Source of the DNA: Candidatus Saccharimonadota bacterium
GTDB lineage: Bacteria; Patescibacteriota; Saccharimonadia; Saccharimonadales; Saccharimonadaceae
Reading direction: 5' to 3'
DNA: 51,449 nt
Assembly: GCA_905371715.1 (NCBI GenBank)
Contig: CAJPLV010000007.1
Location: 1 to 51,449 of the forward strand
Part shown: piece by piece, positions 18,072 through 27,619 of the stretch
How positions within the stretch are numbered: the first letter of the stretch is position 1
Layout of the letters: each line of letters opens with the position of its first letter
Notes under the pieces: generated by a model
The model's database searches: none
The model's input: the letters and a program-made list of their open reading frames with translations, nothing else
Told to the model about the DNA's origin: nothing
Translations under genes and position numbers: made by a program

Positions 18072-19167
18072 TTGTAAGCACCTCCTTGACCGCCTTAGCA
18101 ATAGTAATAACATCCTCATCCGACACTTTTGGATGAACTGGCAGCGATACAACTCGAGCCGCCAAATCTTCTGCTACAGGGAAATCGCCGACTTTATAGC
18201 CAAGTTTTGCGATGTGCGGATAAACATGCAGCGGCTTTGGATAGTAGATCCCAGCACCAACGCCGCGCTCGCGCAAACCGGCAACAAACTCATCGCGCGA
18301 AACGTCCGCGTCATCAGTCAGCACAACCGTATATTGATGGTATACATGCGAACGACCCGGGGCAACGCTCGGCAGTTGAATCCCCTTTATATCACTGAGC
18401 GCTTTATTCAACTCGCTCGCAACATGCTGGCGGCGCGCTGTAAAGTTATCAACTTTCTTCAGCTGCTCGACAGCAATTGCGGCATGCAAATCTGACATCC
18501 GGTAGTTATAACCAAGTTCAGCGTATTCATACGGCGCGACCATACCATGCTGGCGGAACGATCGGATTGCCGCAGCCTGCTCGTCGCTGTTAGTTGTGAC
18601 AATGCCGCCTTCGCCGCACATAATATTTTTAGTAGCATACAGCGAGAAGCAGCCTAAATCACCGAGCGCACCTGCTTTTTTACCCTTATAATCAGCACCA
18701 ATCGCCTGACAGGCGTCTTCTATAATCATCAAATTGTGCTTATCAGCAACCGCGCGCAATTCGTCCCACTCGCACGGTTGACCGTACAAATCAACCGGCA
18801 CGATCGCCTTCGTTTTTGATGTTACCGCTGCTTCAATTTTTGTCACGTCAATGTTAAACGTCGCCGGATCAATATCAACTAGTATTGGACGGGCTCCAAG
18901 CATCAAAATCGGGTTAATCGTCGCAATGAAGCTGTACGGCGTCGTAATGACCTCATCACCCTCGCGCACGCCAGCTGCATACAGCGCGGAATGGATTGCA
19001 GCCGTACCGCTATTTACCGCGAGCGCGTATTTTGTACCGCAGTATTTCGCCCAATCTTCTTCCAACTGAGCAGTCTTTGGCCCCTGAGCCAACATCCCCG
19101 ACTCAAGCACGTCATTAACGGCTTTTATTTCCTCGCTCTCTACAATTGGCGATGCGATTGATATCAT
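18064..19167 (-). CDS. DegT/DnrJ/EryC1/StrS-family aminotransferase
   Basis: 367-residue PLP enzyme that aminates keto nucleotide sugars. Visible are YALAVNSGTAAIHSAL (about residues 47-62), VITTPYSFIATINPILM, EDACQAIGADYKGKKAG (PLP-binding Asp), the lysine segment CFSLYATKNIMCGEGGIVTT (about 176-195) and FRQHGM...YNYRMSDLHAAI. GGAGGG lies 6 bases before the ATG at 19167; an upstream in-frame extension is not needed. First gene of the minus-strand operon, with a real 5' leader after a TATAAT at 19194-19199. Confidence 0.9.
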   Translation of the reverse strand: MISIASPIVESEEIKAVNDVLESGMLAQGPKTAQLEEDWAKYCGTKYALAVNSGTAAIHSALYAAGVREGDEVITTPYSFIATINPILMLGARPILVDIDPATFNIDVTKIEAAVTSKTKAIVPVDLYGQPCEWDELRAVADKHNLMIIEDACQAIGADYKGKKAGALGDLGCFSLYATKNIMCGEGGIVTTNSDEQAAAIRSFRQHGMVAPYEYAELGYNYRMSDLHAAIAVEQLKKVDNFTARRQHVASELNKALSDIKGIQLPSVAPGRSHVYHQYTVVLTDDADVSRDEFVAGLRERGVGAGIYYPKPLHVYPHIAKLGYKVGDFPVAEDLAARVVSLPVHPKVSDEDVITIAKAVKEVLTNG

Positions 19168-19193
19168 AAATACCCTCCTTATCAATTAACTCT

Positions 19194-19199
19194 ATTATA
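19194..19199 (-). promoter_or_regulatory. -10 box (TATAAT) of the amino-sugar operon
   Basis: TATAAT on the minus strand 26 bases before the ATG at 19167, leaving a short leader that holds GGAGGG. This leadered start contrasts with the leaderless starts elsewhere in the window. Confidence 0.5.
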
Positions 19200-19294
19200 G
19201 CACTCATTAAGCCACAAGCTAATAGCTGTTTTTGATAATTTTAAAATTAAGCTACCACCTCAAGTTATCATTATTATGCAATATTATTTTATGC

Positions 19295-19300
19295 TATACT
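19295..19300 (+). promoter_or_regulatory. -10 box (TATACT) of the large membrane protein gene
   Basis: TATACT, ten bases, then the ATG at 19311; no Shine-Dalgarno site. Opposes the amino-sugar operon promoter across a 143-base AT-rich spacer. Confidence 0.45.
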
Positions 19301-19310
19301 GTATGGAACA

Positions 19311-21341
19311 ATGCATAAGCTTAAATCTCTCGTAAAGCGCGTTAAGCCAGTTTGGATTTTTCCGATAATTATTACTGTATGCCTCGGTGCAGCAACAGTC
19401 GGTAAGCTTTCAGGGTCGTCATTTGGACCGTATTATGACACTTTTTTGACAGGAAGTGCGACTCCACGCTTAATCGCAGGTTCAACTCAACCAATACGTA
19501 GCGACGAATGGTTAGTGGTGACGCAGTTTACAATTGCTCAGGAAAAGGCTGGCTACCCGCTTATTAATCACAACCTAGGATCCGGCAAAAATATGAGCCT
19601 AGTAACAGATGCGCCGTACAAAGAATGGTCGGTAATATTTAAGCCACAAAATTTAGCATTTTTTGCTATGCCTTTTGAGAATGCTTTTGCGTTTAAATGG
19701 TGGTTTTTGCTTGCGGCGCTATTACTTGCTATCTATTTTCTAACTTTACGGTTTCTACCGGATAAATATCTAACTGCTTCACTTATTTCAATTATTGGAG
19801 GCTTTGCCCCGTTTATATTCTGGTGGTATCAAAGCATTACCGTACTTTCGGTTGCATGGGGCTGCTTTGCGCTAGTTCTAGCTATGCGCATCGTCGAGAT
19901 GAGATCACTTTCCATTTTTTCAGCAAAAAAGCGCAGCCTGCTATTCACCCAGATTCTACTCAGCTCGCTGCTTACCTACACGATTACTGCATTCCTACTT
20001 CTGCTCTATCCAGCCTTTCAAATACCAGTACTTATCGTTATCGGACTTATATTTACCGGCTGGTTTCTTAACGCAGTATTCTCTACCCACAAAAAATCAC
20101 AAGCGCGACGCGCGCTGTACAAAAGCTTATTCATGCTAGCTGGCTCAGCAATAGCAGCAATACTTATCGTAACAATATTTCTACTCACTCGGCTTGATGC
20201 CGTTAAAGCACTTACTCAAACTTCATATCCAGGCTCCCGCGTCGTTGCGTCCGGCAACTATTCTAGTGTCGATCTGCTGAGACAGGCTGGGTTTAATCAA
20301 TACCGTCTGCAAGATCTAGCAGCGGTATCCAGCCTCGGAAAAAAATACGAGCACAACCCAAAAGCTTCCAGTATCAACCAGAGTGAACTGTCATCGTATA
20401 TCGTTATTCCGTTTATTCTACTACCGCAAATTATATTCTTTATATGGGCTCGCTGGCGTAGCAAACGCAAGGTTGACTGGCTCGGTAGCGCTATTATCCT
20501 ATGTAATATCATTTTCATGGCTCATATATTCATACCGAATTTCTCTGTTACTGTTATTTTCAAACCACTTGGACTTTACCTTATTCCAATTCCCCGCCTA
20601 CAAATTGGGGTTGGGTTACTTGGTATTATGTCGCTTATCTATGTCATCAAACGAATGCGAATTCTGCCGTTAAAATTCACGCCGTACCTTTACATATACA
20701 GTGGTGCCATCGTACTGTTCTACATAGCGGCAGCTATAATATTTTCCGTGAAGACAAGCGGTTTTAGCGGCGACATTCGTGTCGCATTAATTGCAGCCAT
20801 CACACTAGCCGCCGGGCTCGTACTAGTAGCGACGAAGCATCGCTACAACACAGGATTATCGCTTATCGTCGCGCTATCCATAGGCTCAGTCGTATTTGTA
20901 CAGCCGCTATACTCAGGACTTGGGGTCGGCTATCGCAACAATACAATAGTAAATAAGATCGCTGCTATTTCGGATAAGGCGTCTGTTTGGGCGGTTGCTG
21001 ATACTGTTGTACTCGAAAATTATCCATGGCTTGCCAACCGAAAAACGATTTCCGGCGTACATCCATACCCTGATCTAGCATTTTGGAGCCAAGTTTCATC
21101 AAATAAAAAAACTTACAACCGCTACGCACATGTGCTCGTGTCCGATTCCGTGCAAGAAGAGCTTGCACTCATACAGCCAGACGTTTTCATTGCTAAGCTT
21201 TCATGTACAAACCACATCGGCAAAACCGTCACGCATGTTTTAACTGCTCACCGCATGAATTTACCTTGCTACCAGCTAACTGGCGAAACGACGGTCGGCA
21301 GCGGAACATACTTCTTCTACAAGAAAGCTAAACAAGCATAG
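19311..21341 (+). CDS. Large multi-membrane protein, possible GT-C-like glycosyltransferase
   Basis: 676 residues with about 12-14 membrane helices. After helix 1 there is a long outer segment with STQPIRSDEWLVVTQF (about residues 58-73). The RSDEW motif after the first helix is typical of a family of large surface-glycan membrane proteins (I associate it with DUF7657-type proteins), where the acidic pair would be catalytic as in GT-C enzymes. The last 110 residues form a soluble outer domain. It probably modifies the exported glycan or transfers a lipid-linked sugar. Function is inferred from topology. Confidence 0.6.
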   Translation: MHKLKSLVKRVKPVWIFPIIITVCLGAATVGKLSGSSFGPYYDTFLTGSATPRLIAGSTQPIRSDEWLVVTQFTIAQEKAGYPLINHNLGSGKNMSLVTDAPYKEWSVIFKPQNLAFFAMPFENAFAFKWWFLLAALLLAIYFLTLRFLPDKYLTASLISIIGGFAPFIFWWYQSITVLSVAWGCFALVLAMRIVEMRSLSIFSAKKRSLLFTQILLSSLLTYTITAFLLLLYPAFQIPVLIVIGLIFTGWFLNAVFSTHKKSQARRALYKSLFMLAGSAIAAILIVTIFLLTRLDAVKALTQTSYPGSRVVASGNYSSVDLLRQAGFNQYRLQDLAAVSSLGKKYEHNPKASSINQSELSSYIVIPFILLPQIIFFIWARWRSKRKVDWLGSAIILCNIIFMAHIFIPNFSVTVIFKPLGLYLIPIPRLQIGVGLLGIMSLIYVIKRMRILPLKFTPYLYIYSGAIVLFYIAAAIIFSVKTSGFSGDIRVALIAAITLAAGLVLVATKHRYNTGLSLIVALSIGSVVFVQPLYSGLGVGYRNNTIVNKIAAISDKASVWAVADTVVLENYPWLANRKTISGVHPYPDLAFWSQVSSNKKTYNRYAHVLVSDSVQEELALIQPDVFIAKLSCTNHIGKTVTHVLTAHRMNLPCYQLTGETTVGSGTYFFYKKAKQA

Positions 21342-21388
21342 ACATCATAATTTCATCTTGATATAATTATTAGGCAAGAGGTTCAGTT

Positions 21389-21976
21389 ATGAAAATAAAA
21401 AATAAAAAAAGAATACCAAAGAAAATTACTATAACCATAGTTATCCTAGTCGTCTTAATCGGAGGCGCGTTGTATTGGTGGTTTGTTTTACGAAATCCAG
21501 GACCGGTTGTCCCTGAAAAAACAACCGAGCAAACCCATTCGGAAAAAATCCACTCGAAATCAAACGACAACAATAAAAATAATACAAAAAACGCCACAGA
21601 GACAGCGCCAAGCTCACCAATCGGCAGCTCAAAAGAGCCCGCTACTAACAATACTTCGCCATCGTCTAACGCTACCCCGCCAGAAACACCAAGCGGCACG
21701 TTCGTTAGCAACCACTTTGTAAATCTAACCTCTTACACGTCGCAGAATTCAGTATGCCATACTTCGCCTGGCGCGAAATGCACAATTACTTTCAGCCAGG
21801 GGTCGACGACGCGCTCACTACCCGCTAAACAAACCGATGCAAATGGTAACACTAGCTGGGACTGGGACATAAAAGAACTTGGGCTTACTACCGGAACCTG
21901 GACAATCACTGTAAAAGCGGCCAACGGCAAGTACACTTCAACAGCCGTTGACCAGATAAATTTGGAGGTGAAATAA
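21389..21976 (+). CDS. Membrane-anchored exported protein with Ig-like C-terminal domain
   Basis: 195 residues. A basic N-terminus (nine Lys/Arg among the first 12 residues) leads into one hydrophobic helix at about 13-33. A Lys/Thr/Ser/Asn-rich linker follows (about 40-108), then a beta-rich domain of about 85 residues with two cysteines (VCHTSPGAKC) and repeated aromatic/Thr strands (TSWDWDI, GTWTITVKA). This looks like an anchored Ig/Fn3-like binding module outside the cell; no specific family was recognised. AAGAGG precedes the ATG. The next gene starts immediately after its stop, so the two exported proteins are probably co-expressed. Confidence 0.65.
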   Translation: MKIKNKKRIPKKITITIVILVVLIGGALYWWFVLRNPGPVVPEKTTEQTHSEKIHSKSNDNNKNNTKNATETAPSSPIGSSKEPATNNTSPSSNATPPETPSGTFVSNHFVNLTSYTSQNSVCHTSPGAKCTITFSQGSTTRSLPAKQTDANGNTSWDWDIKELGLTTGTWTITVKAANGKYTSTAVDQINLEVK

Positions 21977-23674
21977 ATGAAACGAGCTTTTCTCACGGCG
22001 ATAGCACTTACACTTGTTGCGACATCAGCGACTGTATTCTTAAACCAAGATAAAGCATTAGCTTCAGTCGATAATATCATTAGTGATGCAAATTTTATCA
22101 ACGAAAACGCCATGGACGAGGGGCAAATCGCTGCTTTCATCAATAAATTTCCAAAAAGCTGCCTACTGCCGCGAAATTATCCGCAAGACTTAAGCCCAAT
22201 CTCATTTATCGAACCAAATAATTATTTCGATCACGGTTCGCAGCAAACATCAGCTGCGCGTATTATTAATAAAATGTCGAAGTATTACCACCTTAACCCG
22301 CAAGTTATCTTGACAACTCTTGAGAAAGAACAGGCCTTAGTGTCTGGCAGTCAAGGCTGCGCATCATGGCGCTACAATTCAGCGATGGGATACAACTGTC
22401 CAGACGGCAGTGAGAATTCACTTAAAGATTATCCCGATTTAGGTATCTATAGAACCTGTGTTAAGAACCCTGGAAATGCCGGCTTCGCTCGCCAGGTCAA
22501 CCGAGCTGCCTGGCAATTACGATTTGATCAGGAGCGCGCCTACGGCAACCTAAGCTGGGGGGGTGACGGGAACGTATACTATTACGGACGTATGACAGAA
22601 GGACTTCGCTCCCGTAGACAAGGAGAACCTGCCGTATATTACGACGGCGTTATTGCAATCGGCGGGAAATCATTCAAGCTCGCCAATGGCGCAACCGCTG
22701 CGCTTTATAACTACACGCCTCATTTCAATAGTTTTGAGCGGATCTTTACCGCCTGGTTTGGAGATCCGCACGCTACGCCAGAAACTGCATACGTTTGTAG
22801 AGATGGAGCAAATTTAGCTGGCGTTGCGACTGGCGCTCGTGTCGTACCAAGCCGTACCAATGCCGAAAACGACAACCTCACCATTTCAGCACCGAACAAC
22901 ACCGGCACAAAATGCGCCGAGTTTCACACTTGGGCGAACGCAGGTTTACAAACATGGGGTAAACATACTGCGTCAAACTCGTACACTTTCAACCAAAAAT
23001 ACAGCAAAGTGGTCTCGTACAAAACGGACGCAAAAAACTCGCTGCTCACCAAAGTCGACTACTCCGGCACCGCCAGCGGGCGCGTTGAATTCCACACGTG
23101 GACGCAGAATAACCTCCAATGGATCGCCCACACCGCTACAACAGCCGGTCCTATTGATCCGCTCTTGTCGGAAGTTATAACGGCTGATACCGACGGGGAT
23201 GGACGCGATGAGTATTACCTCGTCAATTATCAGCAAACAAACTCTGGCATGATTGAGGTTCATGGCTGGAGCAACGGCGGCAATAACTGGTTCCGCCACA
23301 CTGCAACCAATCACCCGAGCGTCAGCATGCAGGAGGGACGCGTCATTGCCGCCGACCTCAACGGCGACAAGAAAGACGAGTTCGTTTTCGTGCGTTTCGG
23401 CAAGACTTCAAGCGGGCGCGTTGAATTCCACGTATGGGACAGTAGCCTACAGCATTGGGTGCGCCACACTGCAAGTAATTACCCAGAAGCCGGCTACGAC
23501 GTCAACCCAGATGTCAATGAAGTTGTCGCCGCAGATCTTAGTGGTCGCGGTAAAGATACTATCTACTACGTAAAATATTCAAATACCGCAAGTGGACGGC
23601 TAGAGGTCCACGGTTGGACGGACGGCCAGGAATCATGGATAAGCCATATCGCTACATCATCAGGCAGTTACTAG
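21977..23674 (+). CDS. Secreted lysozyme-like protein with FG-GAP-like repeats
   Basis: 565 residues. Signal peptide of about 30 residues (KRAFLTAIALTLVATSATVF, then ALAS). The first domain (about 35-265) is a lysozyme/glucosaminidase-like fold known in secreted actinobacterial proteins: FINKFPKSCL, VILTTLEKEQALVSG with likely catalytic Glu, and AMGYNCPDG. The second half holds about five degenerate units of roughly 55 residues, each like SGRVEFHTW-x9-HTA, separated by calcium-binding-like strands DTDGDGRDE, DLNGDKKDE and DLSGRGKD. Such repeats form beta-propellers. It may bind and cut wall glycan of its own or a partner cell; that role is inferred. GGAGGTG lies before the ATG; a strong terminator follows. 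Confidence 0.75.
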   Translation: MKRAFLTAIALTLVATSATVFLNQDKALASVDNIISDANFINENAMDEGQIAAFINKFPKSCLLPRNYPQDLSPISFIEPNNYFDHGSQQTSAARIINKMSKYYHLNPQVILTTLEKEQALVSGSQGCASWRYNSAMGYNCPDGSENSLKDYPDLGIYRTCVKNPGNAGFARQVNRAAWQLRFDQERAYGNLSWGGDGNVYYYGRMTEGLRSRRQGEPAVYYDGVIAIGGKSFKLANGATAALYNYTPHFNSFERIFTAWFGDPHATPETAYVCRDGANLAGVATGARVVPSRTNAENDNLTISAPNNTGTKCAEFHTWANAGLQTWGKHTASNSYTFNQKYSKVVSYKTDAKNSLLTKVDYSGTASGRVEFHTWTQNNLQWIAHTATTAGPIDPLLSEVITADTDGDGRDEYYLVNYQQTNSGMIEVHGWSNGGNNWFRHTATNHPSVSMQEGRVIAADLNGDKKDEFVFVRFGKTSSGRVEFHVWDSSLQHWVRHTASNYPEAGYDVNPDVNEVVAADLSGRGKDTIYYVKYSNTASGRLEVHGWTDGQESWISHIATSSGSY

Positions 23675-23692
23675 CTTGCTGATTAGCAGACT

Positions 23693-23727
23693 GAAAATAC
23701 CCTCACAAAACCTGTGAGGGTATTTTC
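23693..23727. terminator. Strong hairpin terminator between convergent genes
   Basis: A perfect 15-bp inverted repeat, GAAAATACCCTCACA (23693-23707) and its complement (23713-23727), with a 5-base loop. The outer part gives AAAA on one side and TTTT on the other, so it can work in both directions, ending the secreted-protein operon and possibly the minus-strand GT2/ABC operon. It is the clearest terminator in the window. Confidence 0.85.
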
Positions 23728-23800
23728 ACAATACATAAACTGCCGTCCGGCCAGAAACGTAGCCGAGTGCAGTACAACGTTTAACCTCTTGGTCCTTCCG

Positions 23801-25603
23801 TTACTCTTTCGGCAATCGATACCCCGGTCCAAATTGCTCAAAGTTATCATTATAAAATGGATCTCGCTTCAAGTATTTGCCCCAACGTTTACGCATTAAC
23901 TCTTGCGCCGATTTAAGTTCAGTCTGATCGCGGTTGCTCGTATTGACGCGACCGACGCTCACTGACTCGTGGTGAAATAGCTCAGCATACGGCGTGTAAA
24001 GATTGTTATACCCGGCTTTTCGCAGTTTCAAGTTAAGGTCAACATCATTATAGGTCACACGCAACTTTGCATCAAATCCGCCAACCTCTTCAAATTTTGA
24101 GCGCGCCACCATACTACATGCTGCTGTTACGGCCGACACCTCACGAATATTACTAATAAATATGTATGTAAAGATATCAAGCAGTGGATTGCGCATATAG
24201 AACGGGTGGAATGCAATATCGCGCTCACTCAGCACAATACCAGCATGCTGCACTTCTTCATTCGGGAACAGTAGTTTTGCACCGACCATACCAATCTCTG
24301 GACGTTGAGCATGCTCCAGCATTGCCTGAATCCATTCCAAGGTGATAACTTCCGTGTCATTATTGAGGAACAAGAAGTACTCTCCCTTTGCTTTCTTCGC
24401 GCCGTAGTTACATGCTTTCGAAAAGTTAAACGGCTGTTCGACAAACTCAACAACATTCACCGGCTGCTTTTCTTTCGCAAGCTTTTGATAATATTCTGCC
24501 ACTTTCTTATCACTGCTGCCCGTATCAACCACGACAATCTCAAAATACGGATATGTCGTTTTCTCGATGATTGAGTCGATGCACTGCTTGATAAGCTTAT
24601 GGTTGTCTTTCGTCGGAATAATGATCGAAACCAGTGGCGTCTGCTCAATAACATAACGCTTGCGCCAAAAACCAAGCGCCATATGCTCTTCAATGTAAGC
24701 ATTCTCTTTTCGCGCTACGACACTCTCACGCAACACGCGCTTTTGGTTGATATATGCATACGGCTTACTGTCGGCATTCATCGCAGTTGATGTTTCCGAC
24801 TTGCGCCAATGGTACAGAATCTTTGGAATGTGGTAGACATTTTGCGTTTGTTGCGTAATACGCAAGAATAGATCCCAATCCTGCGCACCATGCGTACCAA
24901 TAGTAAAGCCTCCGATGCGTTTCATCACTGTAGCACGAATCGTCGCAAAATGCGTAATCACATTACACGAGTTAAGGAAATTCGGACTCCAGTCAGGCTT
25001 GAAGAACGGCTCAATGTGATTACCGTCGCCGTCAACCTTATCTTCATCGGTATAGATTAGGTCAACGTCTGGTCGCTCATTGATAACCTTAACCGCTTCA
25101 AATAACGCACTTGGCGGCAAAATATCATCATGGTCAAGCAGCGAAATAAATTCACCTTTTGCCATCTTGAGCGCAACATTAGATGATACAGAAATATGCC
25201 CGTTTGTTTTGTTGAATGTCGCGTTGATGTTGCTATATTTTTTTACAAATCGTTTAATAACATCACGCGTCTCTTGGCTCGGTGATGCATCGTCTGAAAT
25301 ACATAACTCCCAGTTGTCGTATGTCTGCGCCAGCACCGACTCAATGCATTTCGTCAAATACGCTGGATCGGTATTGTATGTTGGCAGCAAAATACTAATC
25401 AATGGGCGCTCGCTCAATTTCGCTGCCTCATCACGTTGTACAGCTAGCTGTTCATCGGATAGCTTTTGGCGTTCAAACCAGTCGGCATACGACTTTCCGC
25501 GCTCCATGTCGATCTGCTTGCGTATACGGTGCAAACGCGCCATCGTCATACCGTAGCGCGGATTAGCTACTGATTTTAATGCGATTTTTATTCGATGCCT
25601 CAT
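23801..25603 (-). CDS. Two-domain GT2 glycosyltransferase
   Basis: 600 residues with two GT-A domains. Domain 1 (about 65-300): PLISILLPTYNTDPAYLTKCIESVL, CISDDASPSQ, SLLDHDDILPP (the DXD-like metal site) and YTDEDKVDG. Domain 2 (about 325-570): PLVSIIIPTKDNHKLIKQCIDSII, VVDTGSSDK, FLFLNNDTEVI and VGGFDAKLRVTYNDVDLNLKLRKAGY. Tandem GT2 proteins of this form build O-antigen-like chains, often rhamnose or fucose polymers. It follows the ABC ATPase by 1 base in one operon with the exporter, so it probably builds the exported polymer. AAGGAG lies 6 bases before ATG. Confidence 0.9.
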   Translation of the reverse strand: MRHRIKIALKSVANPRYGMTMARLHRIRKQIDMERGKSYADWFERQKLSDEQLAVQRDEAAKLSERPLISILLPTYNTDPAYLTKCIESVLAQTYDNWELCISDDASPSQETRDVIKRFVKKYSNINATFNKTNGHISVSSNVALKMAKGEFISLLDHDDILPPSALFEAVKVINERPDVDLIYTDEDKVDGDGNHIEPFFKPDWSPNFLNSCNVITHFATIRATVMKRIGGFTIGTHGAQDWDLFLRITQQTQNVYHIPKILYHWRKSETSTAMNADSKPYAYINQKRVLRESVVARKENAYIEEHMALGFWRKRYVIEQTPLVSIIIPTKDNHKLIKQCIDSIIEKTTYPYFEIVVVDTGSSDKKVAEYYQKLAKEKQPVNVVEFVEQPFNFSKACNYGAKKAKGEYFLFLNNDTEVITLEWIQAMLEHAQRPEIGMVGAKLLFPNEEVQHAGIVLSERDIAFHPFYMRNPLLDIFTYIFISNIREVSAVTAACSMVARSKFEEVGGFDAKLRVTYNDVDLNLKLRKAGYNNLYTPYAELFHHESVSVGRVNTSNRDQTELKSAQELMRKRWGKYLKRDPFYNDNFEQFGPGYRLPKE

Positions 25604-25604
25604 A

Positions 25605-26777
25605 TCACTCCTTTACCTGCTGATTTGACCATTGTCCCTCAAGCCGCATCGGTCCATCGCGCGAAGGATCATGGCCTTTAACCATAAATGAAAACACACG
25701 TGGCTTATGTTCTAATAGCTTATTGTCGCGTGTTCGATGCAGTGTCAAATGTACATCATAGCGCCCGCCGTTAAGCCCCTCAAGTTTGGTCTTAAAAATA
25801 AACCATTTACCTTGCTTCAGGCTATCTTTTTTGTCGTTATACTTTGAGCTTCTGTCGGCGATAACAAAGCCGTTATATACTAGCGAGAAGTTCACGAATG
25901 CTGGCGATACAAGCTTTGGACAGCGCACGCGCAACGAAACCGTATCGCCAACTGAATAGGCTTTTTTAGCGTCCAATATCTCATACTCAAACAAATCTTT
26001 TCGTTTTTCCTTTTTAGTTTCTTTCTTTTGCTCAATATTTTTCTCTGTATATATCTCAGCGATCTCTTCCGGCGTACCGATTTTTTCAATTTTACCTTCA
26101 GAAATGATCATCGCTTTCGAGCAAAACCGCTTGACCGCATTCATGTCGTGCGTCACGAGTACAACCGTCTGTTTCTCTTGTCGCAATGTCTCAAAATAGT
26201 CGTAGCATTTTTGCTGGAAAGCCGCATCGCCCACCGCGAGAACTTCATCGAGTAATAAAATATCGCCATGGGCTTTAATTGCAATAGAAAAAGCCAGGCG
26301 CACCTGCATACCGCTTGAGTAATTCTTGAGGCGCTCCTCCATAAAATCTTCAAGCTCAGCAAACTCAACGATTTCTTCGTACATTGTATCAACTTCCGCA
26401 TGGCTAAAACCAAGCAACGCGCCGTTTAGGTATACATTTTCTCGTCCCGACAATTCAGGATTAAACCCGACGCCAAGTTCAATGAACGGCACTAGCGTAC
26501 CTTTTGTCGCAACCGATCCCGCTTGAGGACTGTATATGCCCGCCAATGTCTTGAGTAGCGTACTCTTACCGCTACCGTTTTTGCCAACGATACCGTAGAA
26601 TTCACCCTTCTTGACTGTAAACGATATACTGTCTAGCGGTGTAAATTCTCGATACCCCTTCCTACCTTTTAACGCATTGATAAGTTTTTGTTTTATCCCA
26701 GACGAAGCTTCGAGCGGAATACTAAATGACTTTTTTAGATTCTTCACGACAATGGCATCACTACACGACTGAGGCAT
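25605..26777 (-). CDS. Polysaccharide ABC exporter ATP-binding protein (Wzt-like)
   Basis: 390 residues. ABC domain: Walker A GKNGSGKST, signature YSSGMQVRLAFS, Walker B ILLLDEVLAVGD and H-loop VLVTHD, with the characteristic late Walker A of Wzt/TagH proteins. After about residue 250 there is a C-terminal beta-sandwich (about 285-380), as in Wzt proteins that read the end of the polymer. It pairs with the permease that ends one base upstream. Start 26777 (MPQSC) is set by GGAG 10 bases before. Together they export a finished lipid-linked glycan across the membrane. Confidence 0.92.
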   Translation of the reverse strand: MPQSCSDAIVVKNLKKSFSIPLEASSGIKQKLINALKGRKGYREFTPLDSISFTVKKGEFYGIVGKNGSGKSTLLKTLAGIYSPQAGSVATKGTLVPFIELGVGFNPELSGRENVYLNGALLGFSHAEVDTMYEEIVEFAELEDFMEERLKNYSSGMQVRLAFSIAIKAHGDILLLDEVLAVGDAAFQQKCYDYFETLRQEKQTVVLVTHDMNAVKRFCSKAMIISEGKIEKIGTPEEIAEIYTEKNIEQKKETKKEKRKDLFEYEILDAKKAYSVGDTVSLRVRCPKLVSPAFVNFSLVYNGFVIADRSSKYNDKKDSLKQGKWFIFKTKLEGLNGGRYDVHLTLHRTRDNKLLEHKPRVFSFMVKGHDPSRDGPMRLEGQWSNQQVKE

Positions 26778-26778
26778 A

Positions 26779-27588
26779 TCAAATTTTCTCCGCAAAACAC
26801 TTTGAATGTTTATTAAAATACAGGATTCCCCCAATAAAAACAATAAATACAATAATCAGCGGTATCGCCATTGATTTTACCCCGACAAGGCTGCTAGTCG
26901 TAATAGTTTCTTTTGTAATGAGAGTGTAGCGCGCATCCTGAATCGCCTGTGCAACAGGGTTCATCATGATGAGTTTTGCTATAGCCTCGCTTTTTGCAAT
27001 GACAATACTAAGCGGATAAATTATCGGCGTGCCGTAAAAGGCAGCCTGCATGATAATCTCCCAAATATGCCCCGTGTCGCGGTATTTTACATTGAGCGCC
27101 GACAAGAAAAAAGCAATACCGAGCGCGAATAAATATATCTCCAGAATAAAGATCGGCGTCAGAAGCGCAGACCAATGAATCGCCACGCCATTTACTACAG
27201 CGAGAATAGCGACAATAACGAGATTAAACGCAAGGTTTACAAGAGCCGAGATACTTGTAGATATTACAATAATATATTTAGGAAAGCTAATCTTTCGTAT
27301 CACATCACCGCGCATAACAATTGAATTCAGCCCTTGCCCCGTTGCCTCTGCGAAGAAGTTCCACAACACAATCCCAAATAGTAAATATACAGAATAATGC
27401 TCAACGCTACCCAACTTAACAAGCATGCCAAACACGACATACATGATAGCGAATAAGAAAAGCGGCTTGAGAATAGACCACAGATACCCCAATACTGACC
27501 CCTGATACCGCAACTTGAAATCCGTCACCACCAGCTCGCGCAGCAAAACGCGGTTGCGTTTATTGAAAACACCCGGCACATTTATCAT
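26779..27588 (-). CDS. Polysaccharide ABC exporter permease (Wzm/TagG-like)
   Basis: 269 residues with six helices and the ABC-2 signature: amphipathic N-terminus NRVLLRELVVTDFKLRYQGSVLGYLWSILKP, GIVLWNFFAEATGQGLNSIV, and LSALNVKYRDTGHIWEIIMQAAFYGTPIIYPL. This is standard for O-antigen/teichoic-acid exporters. Start 27588 is the family-consistent ATG; a longer frame to 27738 would run through the divergent GT2 gene. A TATACT lies 9 bases before it. First gene of the exporter/GT2 operon. Confidence 0.9.
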   Translation of the reverse strand: MINVPGVFNKRNRVLLRELVVTDFKLRYQGSVLGYLWSILKPLFLFAIMYVVFGMLVKLGSVEHYSVYLLFGIVLWNFFAEATGQGLNSIVMRGDVIRKISFPKYIIVISTSISALVNLAFNLVIVAILAVVNGVAIHWSALLTPIFILEIYLFALGIAFFLSALNVKYRDTGHIWEIIMQAAFYGTPIIYPLSIVIAKSEAIAKLIMMNPVAQAIQDARYTLITKETITTSSLVGVKSMAIPLIIVFIVFIGGILYFNKHSKCFAEKI

Positions 27589-27597
27589 ACTGGGTCT

Positions 27598-27605
27598 AGT
27601 ATAAT
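27598..27605. promoter_or_regulatory. Overlapping divergent -10 boxes
   Basis: The eight bases AGTATAAT hold TATACT on the minus strand (27598-27603, 9 bases before the permease ATG) and TATAAT on the plus strand (27600-27605, 14 bases before the GT2 ATG at 27620). The two boxes share four base pairs, so polymerase could occupy only one direction at a time. Confidence 0.55.
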
Positions 27606-27619
27606 ATAAAAGAAGATTT

